Shown here: piece by piece, positions 27,661-36,803 of the stretch
How positions within the stretch are numbered: the stretch's first letter is position 1
How the letters are laid out: each line of letters starts with the position of its first letter
From: Synechococcus sp. UW105
GTDB lineage: Bacteria; Cyanobacteriota; Cyanobacteriia; PCC-6307; Cyanobiaceae
NCBI RefSeq assembly: GCF_900473935.1
Contig: NZ_UCNN01000001.1
Location: forward strand, 25,614-89,613
Direction of reading: 5' to 3'
DNA length: 64,000 nt
Program-made: the position numbers and the translations under genes
Notes under the pieces: generated by a model
What the model was told of the DNA's origin: nothing
The model's input: only the letters and a program-made list of their open reading frames with translations
The model's database searches: none

Positions 27661-29582
27661 CGGCGGAAGAAGGCTTCGGTGGCCTCGAGCACAGCAACTT
27701 GCACAGCACTGTCTCGGAAGCCATGGCCCTCCTCGGGGAAGGTGATCACTTCCACGGGAATGCCGTTTGCTGTCAGGGCTGAGGCCATCCGCTCGGTCTG
27801 CTCCGGTGGAACGACCTTGTCTTTGAGACCTTGGAAGAAGATCACGGGACAGCGAATTTTGTCGGCATGGTGCAGGGGGGAACGGGCTTCATAGCGTTCC
27901 CGCTCTGCTGGCCAGTCACCGACCAGGCCATCGAGGTAGCGCGCCTCGAAGCGGTGTGTGTCAGTGGCCATTGCGGTGAGGTCGCTGACGGCATATCGGC
28001 AGGCCCCGGCCCGGAAGACATCCGTAAAGCAGAGGCAGGCCAGTGTGGTGAAGCCGCCGGCACTGCCTCCCTCCATGGCGATCTGATCGGGATGGGCTCG
28101 GCCGTTGGCAATCAGGGCTTGGGCGGCTGCGGCGCAGTCCTCAACATCCACCACGCCCCATCCCTGTTGCAGTCGATCGCGGTAAGCCCTGCCAAAACCT
28201 GTGGAGCCTCCGTAGTTCACATCCACCACGCCCCAGCCCCGTGAGGTCCAGAACTGGATCGCAAGGTTGAGGCCAGTTCTGGCCATAGCGGTGGGTCCGC
28301 TGTGACCCTTCACAAGCAGGGGAGATGGTCCGGGGTGCGCCCCGGTTGGGGGGTAGTACCAGGCATGGGTGCGCTCACCATTGGCGCCGTTAAACCAGAT
28401 CGCTTCCGCACGACTGATCTGCTCGGGGGGCAGCACGGCCGGGCTGGCGGGTGTGTGGCGCCAGTCTCCGTTGGTGAGATCCAGCTCCAGCAGGCCCATG
28501 CCTGTGTTGCCATTGCTGGCGATGGCAACGGCTCGTCCGTTTGCTGCCCGCAGCCCTGCCAGGTCATCGAACGGTTGCTCAATGGCTTGGATCGTCCCGT
28601 CATTGGTTAAACAGTTCAGTTGCCAGCGCCCCTGATCGCAGATCGCCGCCACCACCTGCTCTCCATCCCAGGCGGTGGTGCTCATCCCATAGATCCACTG
28701 GGGCATGGCCGTTTCCGCCTGCATGGGCCATGGTCTTTGCCACTGCGGGGCTGATGACCAAGCCTCCGGACGGCAATGGATCAGATTCCACCAGCCGCTG
28801 CGGTCCTCCGCCACTAGCAGGCGTCCATCCTCCAGCCACTGGGGTTGGAAGACGGAGACCCGATCGCCGGACTCCGTGGTGCCGCCGGCTAGCTGGAAGG
28901 GCTGCTCGGGCATCCCCTCTCCATTGAGGCAGGCGCACCAAAGCGTGCTGCAATCCCATGGCATCGCCGGCTGCTGCCATTCCACCCAGGCAAGCCGAGC
29001 CCCATCGGCGCTCAGAGTTATGTACCCGGCAAAGTCCTGCGGTTGATGCAGCACGGCGGGCGTCTGATCGGCGCGCTCAAGATCCACGCTCACCAGCCAG
29101 TCACGACCCTCGGCTTCCATCACCCCCAGCCATCGCCGGCGATGGTGGTCGATGATCCCGTCGGCTAATGGGGATCCCGGTTGGGTGAGGCGTCGTGGTG
29201 GTGCGATTGGCTTCAGGCTGTTCAGCGGGTTCCTGTTTTGGCTCAGGCCCTGCCAGCTCTGGCTCCATAAACAGCCATCCGTGTCATCGACCCAAACCAA
29301 AAGCAACAGGTCACCGTCGGCATGGCTTGCAAGGGTGCCGCCGCCGTAGTCGTGGACGCGGCTTCGCAGGTTGCAAGGGCAAGGTGTCAGCTCCTGGGGC
29401 TGTTGATCTCCTGCCTGCCAGGGGCGGATGAGGGCCGTGGTGCGTCCCTTCTCCTGGGGGCGCTGCTCCAGCCAGAGCACCCAGTCCCCAACCAGCTGTG
29501 GATCGCGCAGCACCGGACTGCGGCCGAGCGCCACGTCGGCTGCGAGGGGGATGGCCTGCTTAGGACCAGAAGCGTTGGACAC
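27645..29582 (-). CDS. S9 family serine peptidase (prolyl oligopeptidase/acylaminoacyl peptidase type)
   Basis: The protein has an N-terminal WD40-like beta-propeller (repeated DGARLAWVEW, LEDGRLLVAEDRSGWWNL type strands) and a C-terminal alpha/beta-hydrolase domain. The nucleophile motif is EGGSAGGFTT, the preceding region has GHSGPTAMARTGLNLAIQFWTSRGWGVVDVNYGGSTGFG, and the catalytic His is in FPEEGHGFR. It would hydrolyse short peptides in the cytoplasm. I set the start at the GTG at 29582 (VSNASGPKQ) because the longer frame to 29726 overlaps the divergent def gene and encodes an unlikely N-terminus. The true start remains uncertain. The 3' end overlaps the aldolase gene by 16 bp. Confidence 0.9.
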   Translation of the reverse strand: MSNASGPKQAIPLAADVALGRSPVLRDPQLVGDWVLWLEQRPQEKGRTTALIRPWQAGDQQPQELTPCPCNLRSRVHDYGGGTLASHADGDLLLLVWVDDTDGCLWSQSWQGLSQNRNPLNSLKPIAPPRRLTQPGSPLADGIIDHHRRRWLGVMEAEGRDWLVSVDLERADQTPAVLHQPQDFAGYITLSADGARLAWVEWQQPAMPWDCSTLWCACLNGEGMPEQPFQLAGGTTESGDRVSVFQPQWLEDGRLLVAEDRSGWWNLIHCRPEAWSSAPQWQRPWPMQAETAMPQWIYGMSTTAWDGEQVVAAICDQGRWQLNCLTNDGTIQAIEQPFDDLAGLRAANGRAVAIASNGNTGMGLLELDLTNGDWRHTPASPAVLPPEQISRAEAIWFNGANGERTHAWYYPPTGAHPGPSPLLVKGHSGPTAMARTGLNLAIQFWTSRGWGVVDVNYGGSTGFGRAYRDRLQQGWGVVDVEDCAAAAQALIANGRAHPDQIAMEGGSAGGFTTLACLCFTDVFRAGACRYAVSDLTAMATDTHRFEARYLDGLVGDWPAERERYEARSPLHHADKIRCPVIFFQGLKDKVVPPEQTERMASALTANGIPVEVITFPEEGHGFRDSAVQVAVLEATEAFFRRHLGV

Positions 29583-29698
29583 AGCGTTGGGGAGGGCAGA
29601 ACGGTGAGGCTGGACGGTGAGGGTGGAGGCAGCCAGGGCTGGTATCGGCCAGCACTGCCTAAAGTGGCCGGACACTATCCAATCGCGAGAAGAGGATC

Positions 29699-30304
29699 TT
29701 GGCCCGCAGCTTCGCTCAATTGGCACGGTCAGCTGAACGGAGCAGCTCCTCCGTGGCCGTGGCCAAAGAAGCTCTTGAGGTCTCTCCGCTTGAGATCCAC
29801 ACGCTCGGGGATGAGGTCTTACGCAAGGATGCTCGTCGGATCAGCAAGGTTGACGAATCTGTGCGTGAGCTGGCGCGCGACATGCTTCGCAGCATGTACA
29901 CCGCCAAGGGAATTGGTTTGGCCGCTCCGCAGGTGGGCGTGCACAAGCAGCTGCTTGTGATCGATCTTGATCTTGAGAATGCCACCTCGCCGCCGCTGGT
30001 GTTGATCAATCCTGAGATCACAGCCTCCAGTGCATCGGTCGATACCTACGAAGAAGGCTGCCTCAGTATTCCCGGTGTGTATCTCGACGTGGTGCGTCCG
30101 ACGGCGATTCAGTTGAGTTTTCGCGATGAGATGGGTCGCCCGCGGAGCATGAAAGCGGATGGCCTGATGGCCCGTTGCATTCAGCATGAAATGGATCATC
30201 TCAAGGGTGTGTTGTTTGTTGACCGCGTCACCGATGCAGGCGGCCTGAACAAAGAACTTCAGGATCACGGCTTTGAAGCTGCTGATGTTCGTTCTCTTGT
30301 CTGA
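29699..30304 (+). CDS. def: Peptide deformylase
   Basis: PDF removes the formyl group from the initiator Met of new proteins. The three hallmark motifs are intact: GIGLAAPQVG (71-80), EEGCLS with the metal ligand C121, and QHEMDHLKG with H163 and H167. I use the TTG at 29699 because the N-terminal MARSFAQLA is found in picocyanobacterial homologues as I recall them. Length of 201 residues is normal for this group. The gene is divergent from the S9 peptidase. Confidence 0.95.
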   Translation: MARSFAQLARSAERSSSSVAVAKEALEVSPLEIHTLGDEVLRKDARRISKVDESVRELARDMLRSMYTAKGIGLAAPQVGVHKQLLVIDLDLENATSPPLVLINPEITASSASVDTYEEGCLSIPGVYLDVVRPTAIQLSFRDEMGRPRSMKADGLMARCIQHEMDHLKGVLFVDRVTDAGGLNKELQDHGFEAADVRSLV

Positions 30305-30325
30305 CCAACTCTTGTTTCTCTACCC

Positions 30326-30523
30326 ATGCCGATGAAACCTTTGGCCGGACTGTTCTTGGCCCTCGCCTGCGTGCTCGGCATCGCTGCCACAGGTTCTGTG
30401 TTTGAGCTGGCCTATGGAGATCCTGAGCTAGGGCTCACCCCCACTCGTTGGATCCTTGGCTTGACTGCGCCCGGCACCGTCGGGTCACTTCTTGTCGCGA
30501 TTCGGCTCAACAAACCGGCCTGA
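30326..30523 (+). CDS. Small conserved two-helix membrane protein
   Basis: This 65-residue protein has two hydrophobic segments (AGLFLALACVLGIAATGSVFEL and WILGLTAPGTVGSLLVAI) linked by the acidic, Pro-containing turn YGDPELGLTPT. It follows def by 21 bp on the same strand and is probably co-transcribed. The function is unknown; the composition resembles small proteins conserved across marine picocyanobacteria. Confidence 0.72.
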   Translation: MPMKPLAGLFLALACVLGIAATGSVFELAYGDPELGLTPTRWILGLTAPGTVGSLLVAIRLNKPA

Positions 30524-30581
30524 GCCCCCCTGACTGGCAGCGCCGCGACTTATACGATCCGCCCAACCAACATCACTCCCG

Positions 30582-31250
30582 ATGGTTCGCTCCTTCCCCG
30601 CAACCCTGGCCTTTGCTGTGGCTGGGGCCACGATGTTCACGGGGCTGGGGAGCCCAGCATCAGCGCAGGGTTCGCTGTTTTCAGCGACGCCAGTGGAGCA
30701 GGCGAATTTCATCCTTGTCGCGGCCCCAATCGGCAAGGGGGAATCTTCTCAGCTCAATATCTATGAGCAGCGCACCAATAAACGTCCTTGTTTTGCGGTG
30801 TCTGGCAGTGAGCCGGCAGTGGTGGATCCGCTGCTCGCCACCTTTGATTTCACAGGGGTCTGCAACCGCTATATCGACGGCAATGGCTATTCCTTGCGAA
30901 TTGGTGGGGATGATTTCGGTACCCGTTATCGCCTCTCTGTGGTGAAGTCCAATCAGGACGTGGAGCTGCTGGCGGTGCCGACTCGCGATCCGTCGCAGCC
31001 CACGATGGTGGTGGCCAAGGCCGGTGGTGCCGGCGGCGGCTTTCTGCAGTTGCAGCTGGAGCCTGGCTGGCTGTTGATGCGCCGTCAATACGGCACCCGT
31101 TCCCTGGGTCACCTCTACGTCTTCCGAGAGGTCTGGCCTGGCAATGAGGCGGAACCCGTGCAGTCGGAGGGCAACCCAGTTGGCGAAGGCACGTTGCCGG
31201 CTGATGCTCCTGTTGCTCCGGAACTGACTCCGGCTGCTCCGGAATCCTGA
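30582..31250 (+). CDS. DUF3747 domain-containing secreted protein
   Basis: The protein has a Sec signal peptide (FAVAGATMFTGLGSPASA) and a mature domain with the DUF3747 pattern: QGSLFSATPVEQANFILVAAPIG, QLNIYEQR, RPCFAVSG, VVDPLLATFDFTGVCNRYIDGNGYS and FREVWPGNEAE. Two cysteines may form a disulfide. The C-terminal 40 residues are Pro/Ala-rich and disordered. This family is almost confined to cyanobacteria and its role is not known; location is likely periplasm or outer membrane. Confidence 0.88.
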   Translation: MVRSFPATLAFAVAGATMFTGLGSPASAQGSLFSATPVEQANFILVAAPIGKGESSQLNIYEQRTNKRPCFAVSGSEPAVVDPLLATFDFTGVCNRYIDGNGYSLRIGGDDFGTRYRLSVVKSNQDVELLAVPTRDPSQPTMVVAKAGGAGGGFLQLQLEPGWLLMRRQYGTRSLGHLYVFREVWPGNEAEPVQSEGNPVGEGTLPADAPVAPELTPAAPES

Positions 31251-31297
31251 GTGAGGTCAGGTTGCTACATTGACGGGCTGGAAAACACGCTTGTTGC

Positions 31298-31468
31298 ATG
31301 ACTCAGGTCACGGTCGGAGAAAACGAAGGCATCGAATCAGCGTTGCGTCGCTTCAAGCGCCAGGTCTCCAAGGCCGGAATCTTTGCCGACCTCAAGCGTC
31401 TGCGTCACCACGAGACTCCGATCGAGAAGTACAAGCGCAAAGCACAGCAGCGTCGTCGTCGTCGTTGA
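31298..31468 (+). CDS. rpsU: 30S ribosomal protein S21
   Basis: This gene encodes 56 residues. The sequence starts [20 protein letters not shown] and ends with a strongly basic tail, [13 protein letters not shown], which are diagnostic of bS21. S21 sits near the 3' end of 16S rRNA and aids initiation. The C-terminus is shorter than in E. coli, as usual in cyanobacteria. It is preceded by 47 bp of non-coding DNA after the DUF3747 gene. Confidence 0.95.
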   Translation: MTQVTVGENEGIESALRRFKRQVSKAGIFADLKRLRHHETPIEKYKRKAQQRRRRR

Positions 31469-31565
31469 GTGCGGTTGTCCAGTCGGTTTTAAAAAACGGG
31501 TAGTTCCACCTGTTGGCTCCTGACGGTCCCGTTCCCAGACTGGGATGAGACGCCAGGAGCAGTCC

Positions 31566-31709
31566 ATGGATCTGAAGCCCAGAAGCATTCGCCAGTGGTT
31601 CGGGGAAACCCTCTCCCATGCCATCGGCAATCCGCGTGAGGAGAAAATGCATCTGCCGCCCCCGATTGGTGAGCAGCCTTTCCGCGATTCCCCCGTGAAG
31701 TCCAAGTAG
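31566..31709 (+). CDS. Very small protein of unknown function
   Basis: This 47-codon frame encodes MDLKPRSIRQWFGETLSHAI and then GNPREEKMHLPPPIGEQPFR with a short basic end. It has good codon use and an ordered feel (amphipathic helix followed by a Pro-rich tail), so it is probably translated, but I know no function. It lies between rpsU and the convergent comM gene. Confidence 0.5.
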   Translation: MDLKPRSIRQWFGETLSHAIGNPREEKMHLPPPIGEQPFRDSPVKSK

Positions 31710-31758
31710 GGCGATTGGCTCAAGGCATCGCCGCTCAAGGGCAACTGATCGGTTCAGA

Positions 31759-33297
31759 TCAGTTGCCTGTATCAAAGCTGCGAAAGCAGAGGGCCGCGGC
31801 GAGGTCGCGGCCGCTGATCTTGGCCTGATCGCGAAGATCTGCAAGGGTGCGCGCCACCCGAAGCACCCTCAATCCGCTGCGGGCGCTCAGTTTGCGTTGA
31901 TGGACCGCTCGTTCCCATTGTTCGAGTACCCCGTCACAGAGTCCTCCGTGGTCACCGAGCTGTGGGCCGCTCAGTGCAGCATTGAGGCATCCATCCGGGT
32001 TGCGAGTCTTCATTCGTTGCCTTGCGCTGATGATTTGCTCCGGTGTGGGCGTTGAGACTGCCTTGGCTGCGGCGGTTGTTGGGGTCAGGCTGGCGCGAAT
32101 TTCGCTGCTCGTGAGACGTTCCAGCCGCAGCTGCAGATCAAGACGATCGATGAGAGGACCTGAGAGTCGAGACCAGTAACGCTGCCGTTGCAATGGCGTG
32201 CAGCGGCAGGTGTGATCAGGATCGCCGTACCAGCCGCATGGACAGGGATTGGTTGCTGCAACCAGGGTGATTTGGCAAGGGAAGGCGCATTTGAGCCGCG
32301 CCCGGCTGAGCCACAGCACCCCTTCTTCCAGAGGTTGGCGCAGTTGATCGAGCACCCGTCGGGGAAACTCAGCGAGCTCATCGAGGAAGAGCACGCCGCC
32401 ATGGGCCAGGCTGAGCTCACCGGGTCTGGGGATGGCGCCGCCACCGAGCAGCGCAGCACTCGAGCAATTGTGATGGGGTGCACGGAAGGGTCGCTGCTTT
32501 GCCAGGCCATCTCCTGAAACCAGCACACCGGCAATCGATTGCACGCGACTGATCTCCAGTGCTTCCTGCCGTGTCAGTGGTGGCAACAGTTGGGGCAGGA
32601 AACGGGCCAGGAGGGTTTTGCCGCAGCCTGGTGGTCCCACCATCAACAAATGGTGGCCTCCAGCGGCCGTCACTGCCAGGGCGGTTTGCGCTAGCGACTG
32701 ACCGATGATGGCGGCTGGTGTCTCCGTTGCCTTGGCTAGAGGTTGCTGCTCCGTTTGGCTGTACACCCTGTAGGACCGCTGTTCTGGTTTCTGGCGCAGC
32801 AGCGTCACCACTTCCTGCAGCGAGCTTGCGGCGATCACCTTCAGTCCTGGAACGAGTAAGGCTTCGCTGGCATTGGCTTCTGGCACGATCAGGGCTGAGG
32901 CTTCGCTGCTTGCAGCAAGGCAGGCCACCGCCAGAATGCCGCGACAGGGGCGCAGGCTGCCGTCGAGTCCGAGTTCACCGGCACACCACAGGCCTTTGAG
33001 CAGTGGCGCATCCAGCTGACCACTGGCTGCCAACAGGGCGAGGGCAATCGGAAGGTCGAAGGCGGGACCTTCCTTGCGTAAATCGGCTGGTGCAAGATTG
33101 ACGATCACCCTCACCAGAGGGCCACGAAAGCCGCTGTTGCGCAGAGCTGCTCGGACTCTCTCCCTCGATTCCTGGATGGCGGCATCAGGTAGGCCCACCA
33201 GTTGCAGGCCAGGAAGGCCTGGTGCCAGATCCACTTCAACCGTGACAGGGCAGGCCTCCAGTCCGAGCAGGGAGGCGCTTTGGCAGCGTGCCAGCAT
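31759..33297 (-). CDS. comM: YifB/ComM family Mg-chelatase-like AAA+ ATPase
   Basis: This 512-residue helicase-like AAA+ protein is required in competent bacteria for branch migration of incoming DNA during natural transformation. The N-terminal Lon-protease-like domain (VTVEVDLAPGLPGLQLVGLPDAAIQESRERVRAAL) is followed by Walker A GPPGCGKT, Walker B VLFLDELAEF, and the C-terminal Mg-chelatase part with the zinc-type cysteines NPCPCGWYGDPDHTCRCTP. All expected motifs are intact. Transformation competence genes are widespread in cyanobacteria, so the role is plausible, but the wider DNA-repair role is also possible. Confidence 0.95.
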   Translation of the reverse strand: MLARCQSASLLGLEACPVTVEVDLAPGLPGLQLVGLPDAAIQESRERVRAALRNSGFRGPLVRVIVNLAPADLRKEGPAFDLPIALALLAASGQLDAPLLKGLWCAGELGLDGSLRPCRGILAVACLAASSEASALIVPEANASEALLVPGLKVIAASSLQEVVTLLRQKPEQRSYRVYSQTEQQPLAKATETPAAIIGQSLAQTALAVTAAGGHHLLMVGPPGCGKTLLARFLPQLLPPLTRQEALEISRVQSIAGVLVSGDGLAKQRPFRAPHHNCSSAALLGGGAIPRPGELSLAHGGVLFLDELAEFPRRVLDQLRQPLEEGVLWLSRARLKCAFPCQITLVAATNPCPCGWYGDPDHTCRCTPLQRQRYWSRLSGPLIDRLDLQLRLERLTSSEIRASLTPTTAAAKAVSTPTPEQIISARQRMKTRNPDGCLNAALSGPQLGDHGGLCDGVLEQWERAVHQRKLSARSGLRVLRVARTLADLRDQAKISGRDLAAALCFRSFDTGN

Positions 33298-33324
33298 TGC
33301 ATTTCAGATGGTGCATCGGATTGA

Positions 33325-33708
<384 letters not shown>

Positions 33709-33759
33709 TCAGCCACCTGTTGGGACCAGTCGCCACAATGGGCCCAGGTGTGTGTATCC

Positions 33760-36051
33760 ATGGCGTCCCTGCAGTCGTTCCGTGCCCAGCTGACGCGGCT
33801 GCGCCGGTTGTCGCAGCCTTATTTCCTTCCCTACACCGAGAGCAACGGCTGGCAGTTTGCGCTGCTGTTGTTGTCTCTGCTCTTCTGTGTAGCAGGCACT
33901 GTGCTTGGCCTGCTGTGCGGTTTGATGGCTCTATTGGGAGTCATTTGGCCGCAAGTTACATCTCAGTATCTAGGGGGTGTGCAGGGGGCAATCGAATCGA
34001 TCTGGTCCTTGCCGATCATCAAGATCGTGTCGTGGGGACAGCTTTCGTTAGGCATTTACCCCCTTTCTTTGGTGGTGTCCCTGATCTGTAGGGACCGCTT
34101 GCGGCGCGGTTTTGCGACGAAGCTCTGGCTTTATTTCCCCGCGCTCATTGTTAGTTGGTTAATCACCGCTCAGTTCGCTTCCTCGGGGTTATTTGCCTTG
34201 GTGGGTGTGGTGGCTCCTGCTCTGGCTGCCAGCCAGTTGGCGGGGGTTATTGGCCCTCTTAATCAGTTCTGGACCGTTCCGATTGGAACGCTTAGTCCCT
34301 TGCTTAATCAATTTGGTCTGAGCCTGCTCTGTTGGGGGCAGTTAATTCTGCTGTTGTTTATATCAGGACTTGGCTGCTTTATTAACTTCCGCTCGCGTTT
34401 GCGTCAGCGCCGTTGGTTGCCTTGGCTTTTGTTAGGGGTAATCATTATGATGCTACTGGCAGTGAATGGCATCAATGCTGGCATCACCTTCGTTGCCCGC
34501 GATCTCACCAATGAGCTGATCAAGCGTAATCCTGAGCTGAGTTATCGCAATCTTTGGGTGTATGGCATCTGCTTCATGGCGGCACTGCCGATACGCACAC
34601 TTCAGTACTACCTCACTGCCAAGCTCAGCTTGGTCTGGCGCGACTGGTTGACCACAAACCTGGTTTCTGACTACTTCAAAGATAGGGCTTATTACGTTCT
34701 TAACCCCAATGAAGGGTCCGGTGGTGATGTTGATAATCCTGATCAGCGGATGGCCGACGACACCAAGGATTTCACGAAAGAAGCTCTTAAGTTCACTCTA
34801 GATATTTTTGACTCCATTTTGATGTTCTCTTTGAACATCGCGATTCTTTGGAGTATTAGTGGTGAGCTTGCTTTTGCCCTCTTCGTTTATGCGGCAACGA
34901 TTTCGGCTGTCATGGTCTATGCGGGGCGTCGGCTTGCTGCAATTAACACCGATCAGCTTCGCTATGAAGCTGATTTTCGTTTTGGACTCGTCCACGTTAG
35001 GAATAATTCAGAGTCAATCGCTTTTTATTCGGGAGAGCCTGAGGAGTCTCGAGAAGTTGGTCGCAGGCTGCGAACAGTCATTCGAAATTTTGACCTGCTG
35101 ATTATTTGGGAGGCCCTGTTAAAGGTTCTTCAAAGGGTTGGTAATTACGGTAGTAATTTCATTCCCTATTTGATTCTGATTGTTCCGATCCTGTCTGGAG
35201 AGATGGATTATGGTGGTTTTTCGCAGGCCAGAGTTGCTTACAGCTTGGTTGAGTTTTCATTGTTTTTTATTGTTAATAAGATTGAGGATCTTGCGCGCTT
35301 CTCTGCCTCGGTTGGGCGCTTGGAGGGCTTCCAATCCAACATCTCCCATGTTGATCGTGAGGAATACAAGGATTTCTTCGCTGATGTCGCGCCGGCAAAC
35401 TCAATTGTGCTGAAGGGTGCAGCTGTCAAAACGCCCTTCTCTGACCGACTTCTCGCCAAGGATCTCAACTTCAGCATTTCAGGAAGTCAGAAAATGTTGG
35501 TTGTTGGTCCCTCCGGCTGCGGAAAGACGTCACTTCTGAGGGTGATTAGTGGCCTTTGGGCTTCCCCCACTGGTCAGGTCTTCACCCCACCTTCAGGGGA
35601 ATTGTTGTTTATTCCTCAGCGCCCTTACATGACCCTGGGCTCTCTTCGGGAGCAACTTTGCTATCCGCTCGACTGTGATCGCTTCAGCGACGATCACCTT
35701 CAAGCGGTGCTGAAGGAGGTGCAGCTCCAGTCTGTGCTGGATCGTTATCCCTCCTTTGACGTGAAGCAGGACTGGCCACGGCTGCTGTCGCTTGGCGAAC
35801 AGCAGCGTTTGGCGTTTGCTCGTTTGTTGCTTAATGCTCCCAAGGTGGTGGTGCTCGATGAGGCAACGAGTGCACTTGATGTGAAGACGGAACGCCATCT
35901 CTATTCACTGCTGGTGGAGCGGGAGATGGCGGTGGTGAGTGTGGGGCATCGGCCCACACTCACCTCCTTTCACGACCTTGTGCTTGAGCTCAACGGTCAG
36001 GGAGGCTGGCAGCTGCTCCCCGCCTCCAGTTATGACTTTGATGATTCCTGA
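33760..36051 (+). CDS. BacA/SbmA-type ABC transporter, fused permease and ATPase, with duplicated N-terminal region
   Basis: This is a half-size ABC transporter of the ABCD/BacA/SbmA (ABC_membrane_2) type. About 235 N-terminal residues form extra membrane helices with two similar blocks. The transporter core follows, with NLWVYGICFMAALPIRTLQYYLTAKL and RDWLTTNLVSDYFKDRAYY. The ATPase carries Walker A GPSGCGKTS, signature LSLGEQQRLAFARLLL and Walker B VVVLDEATSALD. Related proteins import peptides, vitamin B12 or acyl compounds; direction and substrate here are unknown. I choose the ATG at 33760 (MASLQSF) over an upstream TGT-preceded start at 33748. Confidence 0.9.
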   Translation: MASLQSFRAQLTRLRRLSQPYFLPYTESNGWQFALLLLSLLFCVAGTVLGLLCGLMALLGVIWPQVTSQYLGGVQGAIESIWSLPIIKIVSWGQLSLGIYPLSLVVSLICRDRLRRGFATKLWLYFPALIVSWLITAQFASSGLFALVGVVAPALAASQLAGVIGPLNQFWTVPIGTLSPLLNQFGLSLLCWGQLILLLFISGLGCFINFRSRLRQRRWLPWLLLGVIIMMLLAVNGINAGITFVARDLTNELIKRNPELSYRNLWVYGICFMAALPIRTLQYYLTAKLSLVWRDWLTTNLVSDYFKDRAYYVLNPNEGSGGDVDNPDQRMADDTKDFTKEALKFTLDIFDSILMFSLNIAILWSISGELAFALFVYAATISAVMVYAGRRLAAINTDQLRYEADFRFGLVHVRNNSESIAFYSGEPEESREVGRRLRTVIRNFDLLIIWEALLKVLQRVGNYGSNFIPYLILIVPILSGEMDYGGFSQARVAYSLVEFSLFFIVNKIEDLARFSASVGRLEGFQSNISHVDREEYKDFFADVAPANSIVLKGAAVKTPFSDRLLAKDLNFSISGSQKMLVVGPSGCGKTSLLRVISGLWASPTGQVFTPPSGELLFIPQRPYMTLGSLREQLCYPLDCDRFSDDHLQAVLKEVQLQSVLDRYPSFDVKQDWPRLLSLGEQQRLAFARLLLNAPKVVVLDEATSALDVKTERHLYSLLVEREMAVVSVGHRPTLTSFHDLVLELNGQGGWQLLPASSYDFDDS

Positions 36052-36060
36052 GCTGGATGC

Positions 36061-36276
36061 ATGACGACAAGCAGCACTGAAGCCGCTTCTCAGGAGCCTC
36101 GACCGGCGCAAGTCCCCGCCACCAGTGCAACGACCTCGGATGTGCCTGGCTTCGGTTGGAGCGGCTATGCCGAGCGGGTCAACGGTCGGTTTGCCATGGT
36201 TGGATTTGCGGCCGTCCTGCTCGTCGAAGCCCTCTGCCACGACAGTTTCTTGCACTGGGCCGGCCTGGTTCCCTGA
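36061..36276 (+). CDS. High-light-inducible protein (HLIP, one-helix CAB-like)
   Basis: This 71-residue protein has the single chlorophyll-binding helix ERVNGRFAMVGFAAVLLVEAL, the hallmark of the CAB/ELIP/HLIP family with ExxNxRxAMxGF. It protects photosystems and chlorophyll under excess light and stress in the thylakoid membrane. A disordered, Ala/Thr/Pro-rich N-terminal arm of about 30 residues precedes the helix. It starts 9 bp after the ABC transporter stop and may be part of the same transcript. Confidence 0.93.
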   Translation: MTTSSTEAASQEPRPAQVPATSATTSDVPGFGWSGYAERVNGRFAMVGFAAVLLVEALCHDSFLHWAGLVP

Positions 36277-36281
36277 GCCAT

Positions 36282-36803
36282 TCAGGGGAGCCGAATGATG
36301 TCGACATCCCAGCGTCCGCTGCGGCTGATCTGAACGGCCAGGGTCCTGCCGTCGCCATTGAGACTCACCTGACGGGGCACTCCTGGCGGATTGATGTCCA
36401 GGCGCTGGAGGGCTCCGATGCTGCGGCGGTAGAGCATGAGTTCTGTCCGTCCCTCGCGCTGCTGCACCAAGGCCAGCCGCTCTCCATCCCCGCTGAGGCT
36501 GATGCTCACAGGTTGTGCGTCGGCGCTGTTCAGTCCTGGCGTGGGAACGGGTGTGCCGTTCCGAAGATTGATCAGTTCGATCCGCTCCCGTCCTCCCCGG
36601 CTGGACAGGGTGGCCAGCCATTCCTGTGCCAGGGTTGGGTCTCGGCGGGCATCGCTGCTGCGGTCGAGGGCGCTGTTGAGGTTTTGCAGTGGACGGATGT
36701 CCTCGGTTGAGCAGCCGCCCACCAGCGTGAACAGCAGCAGACTGTTCCAGAGCAGCAGGCTGGTGCGGCCACCGGTCTTCTCCTTTCGAGACTGGGCGAT
36801 CAA
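36282..36803 (-). CDS. TolB-like beta-propeller lipoprotein, second of a tandem pair
   Basis: The 173-residue lipoprotein has a signal with lipobox VGGC and TolB/PD40-type strands: PVSISLSGDGERLALVQQREGRTELMLY and QVSLNGDGRTLAVQISRSGRWDVDIIRLP. Only about two or three blades exist, too few for a complete propeller, so it may oligomerise or form a partial one. It starts with TTG at 36803, overlapping the stop of its upstream paralogue. The stop lies only 5 bp from the convergent HLIP stop. Function unknown; a periplasmic location is inferred from the lipobox. Confidence 0.8.
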   Translation of the reverse strand: MIAQSRKEKTGGRTSLLLWNSLLLFTLVGGCSTEDIRPLQNLNSALDRSSDARRDPTLAQEWLATLSSRGGRERIELINLRNGTPVPTPGLNSADAQPVSISLSGDGERLALVQQREGRTELMLYRRSIGALQRLDINPPGVPRQVSLNGDGRTLAVQISRSGRWDVDIIRLP

